DNA of 64,000 nt, taken from Micromonospora olivasterospora (GTDB taxonomy: Bacteria; Actinomycetota; Actinomycetes; Mycobacteriales; Micromonosporaceae). The notes beneath the pieces were generated by a model. The model was not told where the DNA came from. It saw only the letters and a list, made by a program, of their open reading frames with translations, and searched no databases. Positions 1-7,678 of the stretch are shown here, in pieces. The DNA is taken from assembly GCF_007830265.1 (NCBI RefSeq), contig NZ_VLKE01000001.1, positions 5,146,001 to 5,210,000 on the forward strand. Reading direction: 5' to 3'. The stretch's first letter is position 1; each line of letters begins with the position of its first letter. The translations under genes were made by a program, and so were the position numbers.

Positions 1-344
1 TTCTGCTCGACGTACGCCACGGCGGGGTCGGCGGCCAGCCGCCGGGCGGCCGGCTCGGGCAGCCGGGCCTCGAAGCCCCGGATGGCGGCGTCGTAGACGT
101 GGCCGCGGGTGCCGCCGAACCTGCCGGTGAGGCGGTCGGCCGCGGCGGCCACCGAGGCGGCCGTCGGGCCGTCGCGCAGCACCACGATGTAGCTGCCCGG
201 CACGGCGGTGGGGCCGCCGGCGTGCCGGATCTGACCCGACGCGGCGGCCGGGAGCGGGCCGGTTGCCAGGCCGACGCCGACGGTCAGGGCGGCGCCGAGG
301 ACGAGCGCCAGCGTCCGCCGGCGCCGGATACCAGGAGCGAGCAT
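1..344 (-). CDS. Secreted S8 (subtilisin-like) peptidase, N-terminal part, cut by window edge
   Basis: The ATG at 344 opens a frame that runs off the left edge. It begins MLAPGIRRRRTLALVLGAAL, an Arg-rich n-region and hydrophobic core of a Sec signal peptide. The propeptide motif PGSYIVVLRD follows, then RGHVYDAAIRGFEARL and RLAADPAVAYVEQ. These are hallmarks of the inhibitor I9 propeptide that precedes S8 catalytic domains. The same motifs occur in the complete S8 gene immediately upstream on this strand, so the two are tandem paralogues. The catalytic triad lies outside the window, so activity cannot be judged. Expected product: an extracellular serine protease matured by autoprocessing. 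Confidence is high for family, none for intactness. Confidence 0.88.
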   Translation of the reverse strand, partial: MLAPGIRRRRTLALVLGAALTVGVGLATGPLPAAASGQIRHAGGPTAVPGSYIVVLRDGPTAASVAAAADRLTGRFGGTRGHVYDAAIRGFEARLPEPAARRLAADPAVAYVEQ

Positions 345-366
345 GTTCCGGTCCTTTCCAACGGGA

Positions 367-399
367 CCGGCCCCGGGGGCGAGAGCGCCCCGGGGCCGG
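367..399 (-). terminator. GC-rich hairpin between tandem protease genes
   Basis: A perfect 12-bp stem (367-378 with 388-399) closes a 9-nt loop in the gap between the stop of the complete S8 gene (415) and the start of the next (344). It is placed to end transcription of the upstream protease. No T-run follows, as is usual in actinomycetes. Confidence 0.6.
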
Positions 400-414
400 C
401 CGGTCGTCATCGGA

Positions 415-1650
415 TCAGAGTGCGGGGGAGCGGTACAGCAGGCGGTTCGGCGAGCCGGCGCCGGGGTTGGTCACCAGGTTCAGGGTGGCGGTGCTGGTCA
501 GGTGGGAGGCCACCGTGGCCGGGCTCCAGGACGGGTTGCTCTGGAGCACGCGGGCGATCACCCCGGCCACGTGCGGGGACGCCATCGAGGTGCCGCTGAT
601 GGTGTTGCTGGCGGTGTCGCTGGTGTACCAGGCCGACAGGACGTTCACGCCGGGGGCGAAGATGTCCAGGCAGGTGCCGTAGTTCGACCAGCTGGCCCGG
701 GCGTCGACGCTGTCCGTCGCGCCGACGGTGACCGCCGTCGCGACGGAGGCCGGCGAGTAGTTGCATGCGTTCGCGCCGGAGTTGCCGGCGGCGATCGCGT
801 AGCTGACGCCGTCGGCGATCGAGTTGGCCACAGCGGCGTTCACGGAGGCGTCGAAGCCGCCGCCGAGGCTCATGTTCGCCACCGCCGGCACGCCGGCCGC
901 GTGGTGGGACGTCACCCAGTTGACGCCGGCGATGACGCCCGCGTAGGTGCCGCTACCGTTGCAGTCGAGCACGCGCACGGCGATCAGCCGGACACCCTTG
1001 GCGACGCCGTACGTCGAGCCGCCGACGGTGCCGGCGACGTGGGTGCCGTGCCCGTTGCAGTCGGCGGCCGGCAGGGCGCCGTCGACCGCGTCGTAGCCGT
1101 CGACGGCCCGGCCGCCGAACTGGCTGTGCGTGGTGCGGATGCCGGTGTCGATGATGTACGCGGTGACGCCGCTGCCCGTGGTCGTGTAGTTGTAGGTGGC
1201 CGACAGCGGTCGGTTCGGTTGGTCGATCCGGTCCAGGCCCCACGGCGGGTTGGTCTGGGTCGCGGTCGCCTGCACGGTCTGGTTCTGCGCGACGTAGGCC
1301 ACGGACGGGTCGGCGGCGAGCCGCTTGGCCGCCCGCTCCGGCAGCCGCGCCTCGAAGCCGTTGAGCGCCGCGCCGTACACGTGGCCGAGGGTGGCGCCGT
1401 AGCGGCCGGCGAGGCTCCTGGCCGAGCTGGCCACGGCGGCCTCCTGGGTGCCCGCCCGACCGCCGACGGCGCTGTCCTTGAGCACCACGATGTAGCTGCC
1501 CTGGACCGCGGTGGCGCTGTTCGCGTTCAGGATCCCACCGGTGGCCGGGGCCGCGCTGGCCGGGCCGCCGACCATGGCGGCGGCCATGGCCGAGGCGGTG
1601 AAGACGCCGAAGGCGGCAAGCCGGCGGCGGTTGGTGTGGGGGAGTGTCAT
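415..1650 (-). CDS. Secreted subtilisin-like serine protease (S8, with I9 propeptide)
   Basis: A 411-aa extracellular protease. The start at 1650 (MTLPHTNRRRLAAFGVF) is preferred over upstream in-frame starts because a Sec signal peptide ending near PASAAP begins there and a GGGAGG-like ribosome site precedes it. The I9 propeptide (GSYIVVLKDS, GHVYGAALNGFEARL) is followed by the catalytic domain with all three residues visible: Asp in AYIIDTGI, His in NGHGTHVAG and Ser in ISGTSMASPHVAG. Size and order match fungal/actinobacterial proteinase K-like enzymes. A terminator-like hairpin follows, then a truncated paralogue in the same direction. No frameshift is visible. Confidence 0.95.
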   Translation of the reverse strand: MTLPHTNRRRLAAFGVFTASAMAAAMVGGPASAAPATGGILNANSATAVQGSYIVVLKDSAVGGRAGTQEAAVASSARSLAGRYGATLGHVYGAALNGFEARLPERAAKRLAADPSVAYVAQNQTVQATATQTNPPWGLDRIDQPNRPLSATYNYTTTGSGVTAYIIDTGIRTTHSQFGGRAVDGYDAVDGALPAADCNGHGTHVAGTVGGSTYGVAKGVRLIAVRVLDCNGSGTYAGVIAGVNWVTSHHAAGVPAVANMSLGGGFDASVNAAVANSIADGVSYAIAAGNSGANACNYSPASVATAVTVGATDSVDARASWSNYGTCLDIFAPGVNVLSAWYTSDTASNTISGTSMASPHVAGVIARVLQSNPSWSPATVASHLTSTATLNLVTNPGAGSPNRLLYRSPAL

Positions 1651-1846
1651 CTCCCGGTCCTCCCTTGCTCTGGCCGCTCCCGCGGGGTTGCGGTCCCTTG
1701 GGGAGACGGTCCGAACCATTGCGACGGAGCCTACAAGTTGCATCCATGGCGATGGATATATCAAAGGATCCATAACACGGCGCTATGGCCGGTCGCCCCG
1801 ACGGCGGTTGACCTGGAGTCCACTCCAGCTCCTAGCGCCCGTCGAC

Positions 1847-2155
1847 CTGACCAGCGGCCGGCCCGCGCTGACGCCAGCCCGCTTCGACCCGGCGATCCCC
1901 GGCAACGCCGCCAAGCTCGACGCCGTCGAGCGGCTGCTCGACGTCGCCGGGCAGGTCGGCTGCACGCTGCCGGAGCTCGCGCTCGCGTTCACCACCGCGC
2001 ACCCGGCCGTCACCTCAACGATCATCGGCCCGCGCACCATGGAGTAGCTGGAGGTCCTGCTCGCGGGCGCGGTCAGCCTGGACGACGCCGCTCCCGACCA
2101 GATCGACGAGATCGTGCCGCCCGGCACCAACCTCTACCCCCCGGACGCCGAGTGA
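1847..2155 (+). pseudogene. Aldo/keto reductase, C-terminal fragment with internal stop
   Basis: About 100 codons match the C-terminal end of aldo/keto reductases: LALAFTTAHPAVTSTIIGPR, then LDDAAPDQIDEIVPPGTN. A TAG at 2045-2047 replaces the residue after RTME, where the family has Gln (CAG), so a single C-to-T change could explain it. The N-terminal two thirds, including the catalytic Tyr, are absent. I see no promoter or start, so this is a dead remnant. Confidence 0.8.
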
Positions 2156-2385
2156 CGCCCGCCCGCCCTCGCGTCCGCCACCCGCCGGCGCCGGGCGGTC
2201 GACGACCGGGCCGCCGCCTGAGCGGCGCCGGCTCGGGTCGTTCCCCGTCCGTTCGCCGCCGCAGCTCACCTACGCCGCCGGGCGGGGAAACCGTGTCGTA
2301 CGGGCAGTGCAGGTGCGGGGGCGCCGTCCGGGGTAGGATTCTCCGGTCGGCCCGGCGGAGCCCGCCCGCTCGCCACAATCAGGGC

Positions 2386-3045
2386 ATGGACACCGAGTCG
2401 GCCGACACCGGCGCGCGGCGGCGCCCCGACGGCGACCGGCGCCGGGACCGGACGTTGCAGCGGACCATCAACTTCACCGACGCCGCGGTGGCGATCGCCC
2501 TGACCGCGCTGGTGCTTCCGCTGGTCGACTTCGCCGACGCCAGCAGCGCCCGGCAGTCGGTGGCCGATCTGGTCGTCCAGCACCTGGGCGACATTCTCTC
2601 CTTCGCGGTGTCGTTCCTGGCCATCGCGCTGTTCTGGCGTACCCACCGGCAGTTGCACGAGCGGCTCGCCGACTACGACGAGCCGCTGCTGCTGCTGAAC
2701 ACCGTGTGGCTGCTGGCGGTGGTCTTCCTGCCGTTCCCGACCGCGCGGCTGTTCGTCGAGACCCGGCTGCGCGCCGACTCCGCCGTCTTCTACCTCGGCA
2801 ACATGTTCGCCATCAGCCTGGTCGCGCTCGCCCAGGCCTGGTGGGTCCGCCGCCGCCCCGAGCTGCGCGTGTCGAGGGACCCGCGGGCGTCCCCGGCGCT
2901 GCTGCCGCCGGCGGCCCTGTCGGCGGCGTTGGCCGTCGCGGCCCTGATCGCGGTCGCCTCGCCGGGTGGTGGACTGCTGCTGCTCGCCCTCGTGCCGGTG
3001 GTGCACTTCGCGGTCGCCCGCGTCGGCAGGCCGGCCCGGCGGTGA
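2386..3045 (+). CDS. TMEM175/DUF1211-family integral membrane protein (putative K+ channel)
   Basis: A 219-aa membrane protein. The first helix carries the family signature, here FTDAAVAIALTALVLPLVDF (FSDxxxAIxxTxLxL type). It continues with FWRTHRQLHERL, a conserved loop before helix three, and LLLLNTVWLLAVVFLPFPT. About six hydrophobic segments are visible, as expected for one TMEM175 repeat; bacterial members form tetrameric potassium channels. A charged, Arg/Asp-rich 30-residue cytoplasmic N-terminus precedes helix one. The ATG at 2386 is the only one giving this topology. It stands alone, followed 87 bp later by a VOC gene. Channel activity is inferred from the family only. Confidence 0.88.
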   Translation: MDTESADTGARRRPDGDRRRDRTLQRTINFTDAAVAIALTALVLPLVDFADASSARQSVADLVVQHLGDILSFAVSFLAIALFWRTHRQLHERLADYDEPLLLLNTVWLLAVVFLPFPTARLFVETRLRADSAVFYLGNMFAISLVALAQAWWVRRRPELRVSRDPRASPALLPPAALSAALAVAALIAVASPGGGLLLLALVPVVHFAVARVGRPARR

Positions 3046-3132
3046 GCGACAACTCCCGCCCGGCGGCGGTGGCGGACGAGGTGTGCCGCCGGCAGCGGCG
3101 GGTACCCGGCGGGCCGGAACGGGGAGGGGCGT

Positions 3133-3582
3133 ATGACGCACGAGGCACCGGACTACTTCCGGCCCGAGGGTGGCTTCGTGCTCACCCACCTGCTGATCGT
3201 CAGGGACGTGGACCGGTCCCGCGAGTTCTACCGGACCGTGCTGGGCGCCGCGGTGCTGCGCGAGCGCCAGCCGGCGATCCTGCGGTTCCACAACAGCTAC
3301 ATCGTGATCAACACCGAGGGTGGTCCCACCGACGACAAACCGACCGTACGGGCTCAGGCCCCGTCGGATCCGGACACGCTCAGCTGCGCGATGAACATTC
3401 GGGTCAGCGACGTGCGGGCCGTCTACGAGCAGTGGCGCTCCCGCGGCGGGCAGTTCCTGACCGAGCCGAAGGACCACGGCGTCGAGATCCGCTGCTACCT
3501 GCGGGACCCGGACGGCTACCTGATAGAGCTCGGTCAGGGGACGGGCATCCTCGCCGAGATGGGGCCCGCCGCCCCCGGCTGA
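3133..3582 (+). CDS. VOC-superfamily protein (glyoxalase/bleomycin-resistance fold)
   Basis: A 149-aa single-domain protein with a strong ribosome site (GGGGAGGGG) just before ATG 3133. It shows the two beta-alpha-beta-beta-beta halves of the vicinal oxygen chelate fold. LTHLLIVRDVDRSREFYRTV opens the first half, and the second ends with YLRDPDGYLIELGQG, whose Glu is the usual second-half metal ligand. The His in LTHLL is the likely first-half ligand. The substrate cannot be told; related proteins include lactoylglutathione lyases, dioxygenases and antibiotic-binding proteins. It may be co-transcribed with the upstream channel gene. Confidence 0.88.
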   Translation: MTHEAPDYFRPEGGFVLTHLLIVRDVDRSREFYRTVLGAAVLRERQPAILRFHNSYIVINTEGGPTDDKPTVRAQAPSDPDTLSCAMNIRVSDVRAVYEQWRSRGGQFLTEPKDHGVEIRCYLRDPDGYLIELGQGTGILAEMGPAAPG

Positions 3583-3664
3583 CCGGCCGGCCCACCAGCC
3601 GCCAATACATAGAGCATCATCAACGTTTAGTGTGTCCGCTCATCCGAGACCTGGTGAGGGACAT

Positions 3665-3775
3665 ATGCCTCGACTGTCGAAGCGCCTGGCCGCCGCGCTC
3701 GCCGCCGGGGGGCTCCTGGCCCCGCTGGCCGGCAACCGCCGCCCAGGCCGGCCCGGTGGTGCCCCGGCACGCCAT
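3665..3775 (+). pseudogene. 5' stub of a secreted protein gene
   Basis: A start codon with a nearby GGTGAGGGA site opens MPRLSKRLAAALAAGGLLAP, a clear signal peptide. Shortly after, the frame shifts by one base: the continuation ATAAQAGPVVPR is in another frame. Sequence of an unrelated gene on the opposite strand then begins near 3775. Only the export signal of the original protein remains. Confidence 0.6.
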
Positions 3776-3777
3776 CC

Positions 3778-4052
3778 CGGGTGCCTTCGGCTTCGCCGTG
3801 CGCGGTGCGGGCGGCGGCCCAGAACGCGTCGTGCACCGCCGTGAACGACCCCTCGGCGCGGGCCTGCGCCAGCGCCGTGGATCCGGCCGGTGCGCCGGGT
3901 TTGACCAGCAGGATTTCCAGGTAGTGGTCCAGGTCGTCGCGGTAGTCGTAGCGGCGCGACAGCCGCGGATGGCGGGCGACGACCTGCCGGCCGTCGAACA
4001 CGAGGATCTCGTTGGCGCGCAGGCTGACCCGGACCTTGCGGTCGATGAACCG
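3778..4052 (-). pseudogene. IS21-family IstA transposase, C-terminal fragment
   Basis: On the minus strand the frame reads RFIDRKVRVSLRANEILVFD, then RRYDYRDDLDHYLEILLVKP and STALAQARAEGSF, ending at AEGTR. This is the C-terminal region of actinobacterial IS21 IstA proteins after the integrase core. The catalytic core, the real C-terminus and IstB are missing. It abuts a membrane-protein fragment at about 4053 and the signal-peptide stub at about 3775. It belongs to a different IS21 subgroup from the IstA at 30.8-33.8 kb. Confidence 0.7.
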
Positions 4053-4054
4053 TG

Positions 4055-4436
4055 GAAGCGCACGTCGTCGCCGCGGAGCAGCAGGACGACCCAGCCGGTG
4101 CTGGCGACGAGGCCGAGCCAGAGCAGGCCGGCGGTGACCAGCCCGGCCCGGTGCCGCAGGTCAGCACCCCGAGCAGTTCGTCGCCGGCCCGGCTGGCCCA
4201 GGCCGCCAGGGCGAGGCCGGCGACGCCCACGAGCGCCGCCAGGAGCAGCCAGAGCACCCGGGACGGGGTGGCGGTGTCGCCGAGCCTGGCCAGCGCGCCG
4301 TGCAGCGACTGGTTGAACACCCACCGGGGGTCGGCGTTGATCCGTCCGGTCTCGACGGCCGCGCCGGACCAGAACCGCGCCGAGTCGGCGGGGTGCCACG
4401 CGTACCCGGCGGCGATGGTGGCGCCCGGCCGTCGCC
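4055..4436 (-). pseudogene. Membrane protein fragment, frameshifted
   Basis: The frame runs GATIAAGYAWHPADSARFW, then VFNQSLHGALARLGDTATPS, then two hydrophobic helices (VLWLLLAALVGVAGLALAAW and, after a one-base shift near 4157, LVTAGLLWLGLVASTGWVVL). Both ends are cut, by an IstA fragment at one side and a regulator fragment at the other. I do not recognise the family. Confidence 0.5.
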
Positions 4437-4709
4437 CAGTTCGGCGAGTTGGGCGACCCGTACCGGGAGGCGGTCAGCCTGACCTGGCTGGGCGACACGC
4501 ACCGCGCGGCGGGGGAGCCGGACGCGGCGCGGCTGGCCTGGCGGCGGGCGCTACCCGCGCTGGACCGGCTCGACCCCTCCCGGGCCGAACAGGTGCGGGC
4601 CCGGTTGCGCGGGCTGGAGAGCAGGGAACTGGTGGCGGTGGGCGGCGGGCCGCCGTGTCCCGCGGGCGGCGGCTGGCCCGGCGCACCCGCCGAGGGCGAC
4701 CAGGGGTGA
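4437..4709 (+). pseudogene. AfsR/SARP-type regulator, C-terminal TPR fragment
   Basis: Frame FGELGDPYREAVSLTWLGDT followed by GEPDAARLAWRRALPALDRL matches the terminal tetratricopeptide repeats of large AfsR/BTAD transcriptional regulators, which end this way. The DNA-binding, BTAD and NB-ARC parts are missing. The fragment begins abruptly at the junction with a minus-strand membrane gene fragment and ends at a TGA (4707-4709). Confidence 0.65.
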
Positions 4710-4716
4710 CCGTCTG

Positions 4717-5184
4717 CTACCGGTGGGGCTCCGCCTCGACGAGCCGGGCGAGGTTCGCCAGGGCCATCCGGGTGCCCGTCTCGTTGTCGGCGGCGGGGAT
4801 GGCGTCGGGGACGCCCTTGTGCACGATGAGCACGTCGGTGCCGCCGCCGGCGTCGGTCAGGGTGGTGGTCATGGTCATCACGGTGCGCAGGGCGGGGTCG
4901 TCGGTCTCGAACTCCAGCTCCTCGACCACCTGCTCGTCCGGCACCAGCTTCAGGAACCGGCCGTGGTAGGTGTCGGTGTGCGCTGTCGACTTGCCGGTGC
5001 CGTCCGGCGTGTCGTAGGTGAGGGAGACCCGGAACGAGCCGCCCTCGCGGGGGTCGAACTCGTGCACCCGGCCGCTCATGCCGGCCGGCGTCCGCCACCG
5101 GGCGATCGCGTCGGCGTCGAGCAGCGCCCGGTAGACCAGGCGGCGGGGAGCGCGGACGTGGCGGAAGACCTGCGTCGAGTACAT
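4717..5184 (-). CDS. SRPBCC/AHSA1-family protein
   Basis: A 155-aa protein of the Bet v1-like START superfamily, AHSA1 (Aha1 C-terminal) branch. Typical motifs are FRHVRAPRRLVYRALLDADA at the N-terminus, WRTPAGMSGRVHEFDPREGG, then YHGRFLKLVPDEQVVEELEF and a C-terminal helix. The fold forms a hydrophobic ligand-binding cavity, and the ligand is unknown. It is convergent with the AfsR fragment and separated by only 7 bp. A 22-bp tandem repeat lies just upstream of its start. The product appears complete. Confidence 0.9.
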   Translation of the reverse strand: MYSTQVFRHVRAPRRLVYRALLDADAIARWRTPAGMSGRVHEFDPREGGSFRVSLTYDTPDGTGKSTAHTDTYHGRFLKLVPDEQVVEELEFETDDPALRTVMTMTTTLTDAGGGTDVLIVHKGVPDAIPAADNETGTRMALANLARLVEAEPHR

Positions 5185-5196
5185 GCGCAGACGCTA

Positions 5197-5240
5197 CTCC
5201 GCCCGCCGCTCTCTTCGACTCCGCCCGCCGCTCTCTTCGA
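5197..5240. repeat. 22-bp direct tandem repeat, two copies
   Basis: The 22-bp unit starting CTCCGCCCGCCGC is repeated exactly at 5197-5218 and 5219-5240, immediately upstream of the SRPBCC gene on the minus strand. It overlaps where that gene's promoter should be. Confidence 0.85.
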
Positions 5241-5398
5241 CGATCAAGAGAAATGTGTCGGAGTCGATCTCGCGGAGGACGCAAACCTCTTGGTCACCGA
5301 GGAGCGGCGGCGGGCGGCGCCGCGTGCCGGGCCTCGTGGACATGGTCGGGGGATTTCGGGGTACGCAGCGGCGCCGACACGAGCCGAGGGGAGGCGCG

Positions 5399-5845
5399 AT
5401 GGGCGACGCCGCCGCACAGCAGCCCGGTGCTCCCGGGAGACCGGGCAGTCCCACCGACCGGCTGGCGCAGGACGTGGCCGCGGTGGTGCGCGAGGAGGTG
5501 CGTGCGGTGCGCGCGCAGCTGACCGACGCCGCGCGCCCCGCCGGGCTCGCCTTCCTGCTCCTGGCCGCCGCCGGCGGGTGCGCGGTGCTGGGCGTCGGGG
5601 CGGCCTCGACGACCGTGCTCCGCGGGCTGGAGGCGTTCCTGCCGAGGCGGCTGGCCGCGGCGGGACTGACCGCCGGGTACGTCGCCGCCGCCGTGTTCCT
5701 CGGCGGCATGGGCCTGGACCGGCTGCGCGCCGCGGGAGGAAGCTCGGCCCGGCTGGCCGACCAGGTCAGCGCCGCGGTCTCCGACACCGCGAACCGGGTG
5801 CTTCCCGCCGGCTCGGCCGCGGCCCGCGACGCGCTGAGGCGCTGA
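5399..5845 (+). CDS. Phage-holin-3_6-like (DUF1469) membrane protein
   Basis: A 148-aa protein starting at ATG 5399 behind a GAGGGGAGG ribosome site. An N-terminal amphipathic helix (DRLAQDVAAVVREEVRAVRA) precedes two hydrophobic helices (GLAFLLLAAAGGCAVLGVGA and AGYVAAAVFLGGMGLDRLRA). That is the usual layout of PF07332-type proteins common in actinomycetes. Despite the name, these chromosomal members are not known lysis proteins, and no phage genes surround it. The longer upstream extension of the frame is rejected because it lacks a ribosome site. Confidence 0.75.
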   Translation: MGDAAAQQPGAPGRPGSPTDRLAQDVAAVVREEVRAVRAQLTDAARPAGLAFLLLAAAGGCAVLGVGAASTTVLRGLEAFLPRRLAAAGLTAGYVAAAVFLGGMGLDRLRAAGGSSARLADQVSAAVSDTANRVLPAGSAAARDALRR

Positions 5846-5934
5846 TCCACGTCCGCGACGGCCACCTCGCCGTCCCGCGGGAACGCCACGTCCCTGGGGT
5901 GCTCAGGGCCCGCCGCCGACATCGGGATCCGAAC

Positions 5935-6786
5935 ATGGGCTTTGGCTTCGGCCTGGCGATCCTTGCCGCGTTGTGCAGTGCCACCGCCGCCATTCTGCAG
6001 TCCATCGGTGCGCGTCGGATCGCGGCGACCAGACACGTGGACCCCAGGATGTTCGTGCGGTTGGTGCGGAACGTCCCGTACGCCGCTGGGCTGGCGCTGG
6101 ACGGCGTGACCTCCGTCCTCACCTTCACCGCGCTGCGGACCCTGCCGGTCTTCGTCGTGCAGGCGGTGGTGGCGGCGAACCTGAGCATCGTCGCGCTCGT
6201 CGCCATGGTGGCGCTGCGCGTCCGTCTGGACGCCCGGGACTGGGTGGCGATCGGCGGGGTCGTCGCCGGCCTGGTGCTGCTGTTGCTGTCCGCCGCCGCC
6301 GGGCCGCCGGTCGCGGTGCCGGCCGCGGCCGGTTGGGGGCTGCTCGGTGAGGTGCTCGCGCTCGCCTTCGTGGCGTACCTGGCAAGCCCCCGGATGCGTC
6401 GCGCCGGCGTGCCGGGGGTGCTGGCCGGGCTGTCGTTCGGTTCCGCGGCCCTCGGCGCCCGGCTCATCGGCCGGGCGGACTCGTTGAGCGCCGTGACCAC
6501 GAGTCCGGCCACCCACGCGATCGTGCTGGCCGGCTTCGTCGGACTGCTGCTCTACGCCGCCGCGCTGCAACGCGGGACGGTCACCGTCGCCTCCGCGTCG
6601 TCCACGGTCGGACAGACCGTGGTGCCGGCGGCGGTCGGCTGGCTGCTGCTCGGCGACCGCGTGCGGCCCGGCTTCGCGCCGGTGGCGGTGCTGGGCTTCC
6701 TGCTCGCCGTCGCCGGCGCGGTGGCGCTCGCCCGGCACGCCCAGCCGCACACCCACCCGACCGCGTGCGCCCAGGAGCGCGGATAA
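5935..6786 (+). CDS. EamA/DMT-type multi-helix transporter-like protein
   Basis: A 283-aa integral membrane protein with about ten hydrophobic helices and two internally similar halves. It begins MGFGFGLAILAALCSATAAI. Motifs such as FTALRTLPVFVVQAVVAANL and GTVTVASASSTVGQTVVPAA match the EamA/DMT fold (NIPA-like and SMR-like families) seen in actinobacterial proteins annotated as hypothetical membrane proteins. The substrate is unknown. It stands between the holin-like gene and a GNAT gene in the same direction. Confidence 0.75.
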   Translation: MGFGFGLAILAALCSATAAILQSIGARRIAATRHVDPRMFVRLVRNVPYAAGLALDGVTSVLTFTALRTLPVFVVQAVVAANLSIVALVAMVALRVRLDARDWVAIGGVVAGLVLLLLSAAAGPPVAVPAAAGWGLLGEVLALAFVAYLASPRMRRAGVPGVLAGLSFGSAALGARLIGRADSLSAVTTSPATHAIVLAGFVGLLLYAAALQRGTVTVASASSTVGQTVVPAAVGWLLLGDRVRPGFAPVAVLGFLLAVAGAVALARHAQPHTHPTACAQERG

Positions 6787-6879
6787 CGTACGCGCCGCAG
6801 CGACAGCAGGGTCGAACGGTCGCGGACCGGCACGAGGAGCCTCGGTGTGCCGGACGAGGCGACGTAGGGATCGTCGCCG

Positions 6880-7509
6880 GTGGCGGAGTCCCGCGGCCGG
6901 ACGCCGAGCGCCGCGAGGATGCCACCGAGCCCTGCGGAGCGCTCCGACGAGCTCGCCTGGTCGATCCTCGAACCGCTCACCGGGCGCCGCCGGGAACGGC
7001 TCGTCGCGGCGATGGCGGAGGTCGAGCGGCTGCTGATGGCGTCGATGGTGCTCATCGCCCCGTGCCCGCCCGGCGACCCGCGGGCCCGGGCGTGCGTCCG
7101 CGCCTACGCACGGGACGTCGCCCGGCGCTTCGACGGCGGGTTCGACCCGGCCCTGAGCAGGCCGGTGCGCGACGAGGAACTCGTCCCGCCCGCAGGGGTG
7201 TTCCTGCTCGCCACCCTCAACGCCGCCCCCGTCGGCTGCGGCGCGGTAAAGCTTCACCCGGGCGCACCCGCCGAGATCAAGCGTGTCTGGGTGTCCGACA
7301 CGGTACGCGGGCTCGGGATCGGCCGGCGGATGCTGGCCGAGCTGGAGCGGCACGCGGCCGAGCGCGGCTGGAGTGCCGTCCGGTTGGACACCAACCGCAA
7401 CCTCACGGAGGCGATCGCGCTGTACCGGTCGGCCGGCTACCGAGAGATCGAGCCGTACAACAGCGAGCACTACGCCCAGCACTGGTTCGAGAAGCGCCTG
7501 ACGCCGTGA
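6880..7509 (+). CDS. GNAT N-acetyltransferase, apparently a MarR-GNAT fusion lacking its MarR domain
   Basis: A 209-aa product. The C-terminal half is a clear GNAT domain: IKRVWVSDTVRGLGIGRRML carries the acetyl-CoA-binding R/Q-x-x-G-x-G/A loop, and LTEAIALYRSAGYREI is the usual final motif. The first ~75 residues (LAWSILEPLTGRRRERLVAA, then VERLL) look like the linker and dimerisation helices that follow the winged helix in bifunctional MarR-GNAT proteins. The HTH itself is absent. The start is uncertain (GTG 6880 or ATG 6919). It may still be an active acetyltransferase. Confidence 0.75.
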   Translation: MAESRGRTPSAARMPPSPAERSDELAWSILEPLTGRRRERLVAAMAEVERLLMASMVLIAPCPPGDPRARACVRAYARDVARRFDGGFDPALSRPVRDEELVPPAGVFLLATLNAAPVGCGAVKLHPGAPAEIKRVWVSDTVRGLGIGRRMLAELERHAAERGWSAVRLDTNRNLTEAIALYRSAGYREIEPYNSEHYAQHWFEKRLTP

Positions 7510-7678
7510 CCGCAGGCTCCGGCGACTTCCGGAAGGCATCCGGCCGGCGGGTCGATCCGGCGTGCCGGCCGGGGGCGACCGGGCCGGGTGCCGAAATTGC
7601 TGTGGCGGACAGCACCGAGGGGCTGTGAGACTCGTCCCGGCGCCGGGGCCCGCCCGCGTCGCGGGGAAAGGGACCGGC

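Noticed and set aside
343..3045. A 900-codon plus-strand frame
   Set aside because: Only its last 219 codons (TMEM175-like) are real. The rest is antisense to the S8 protease and Val/Gly/Arg-rich noise.
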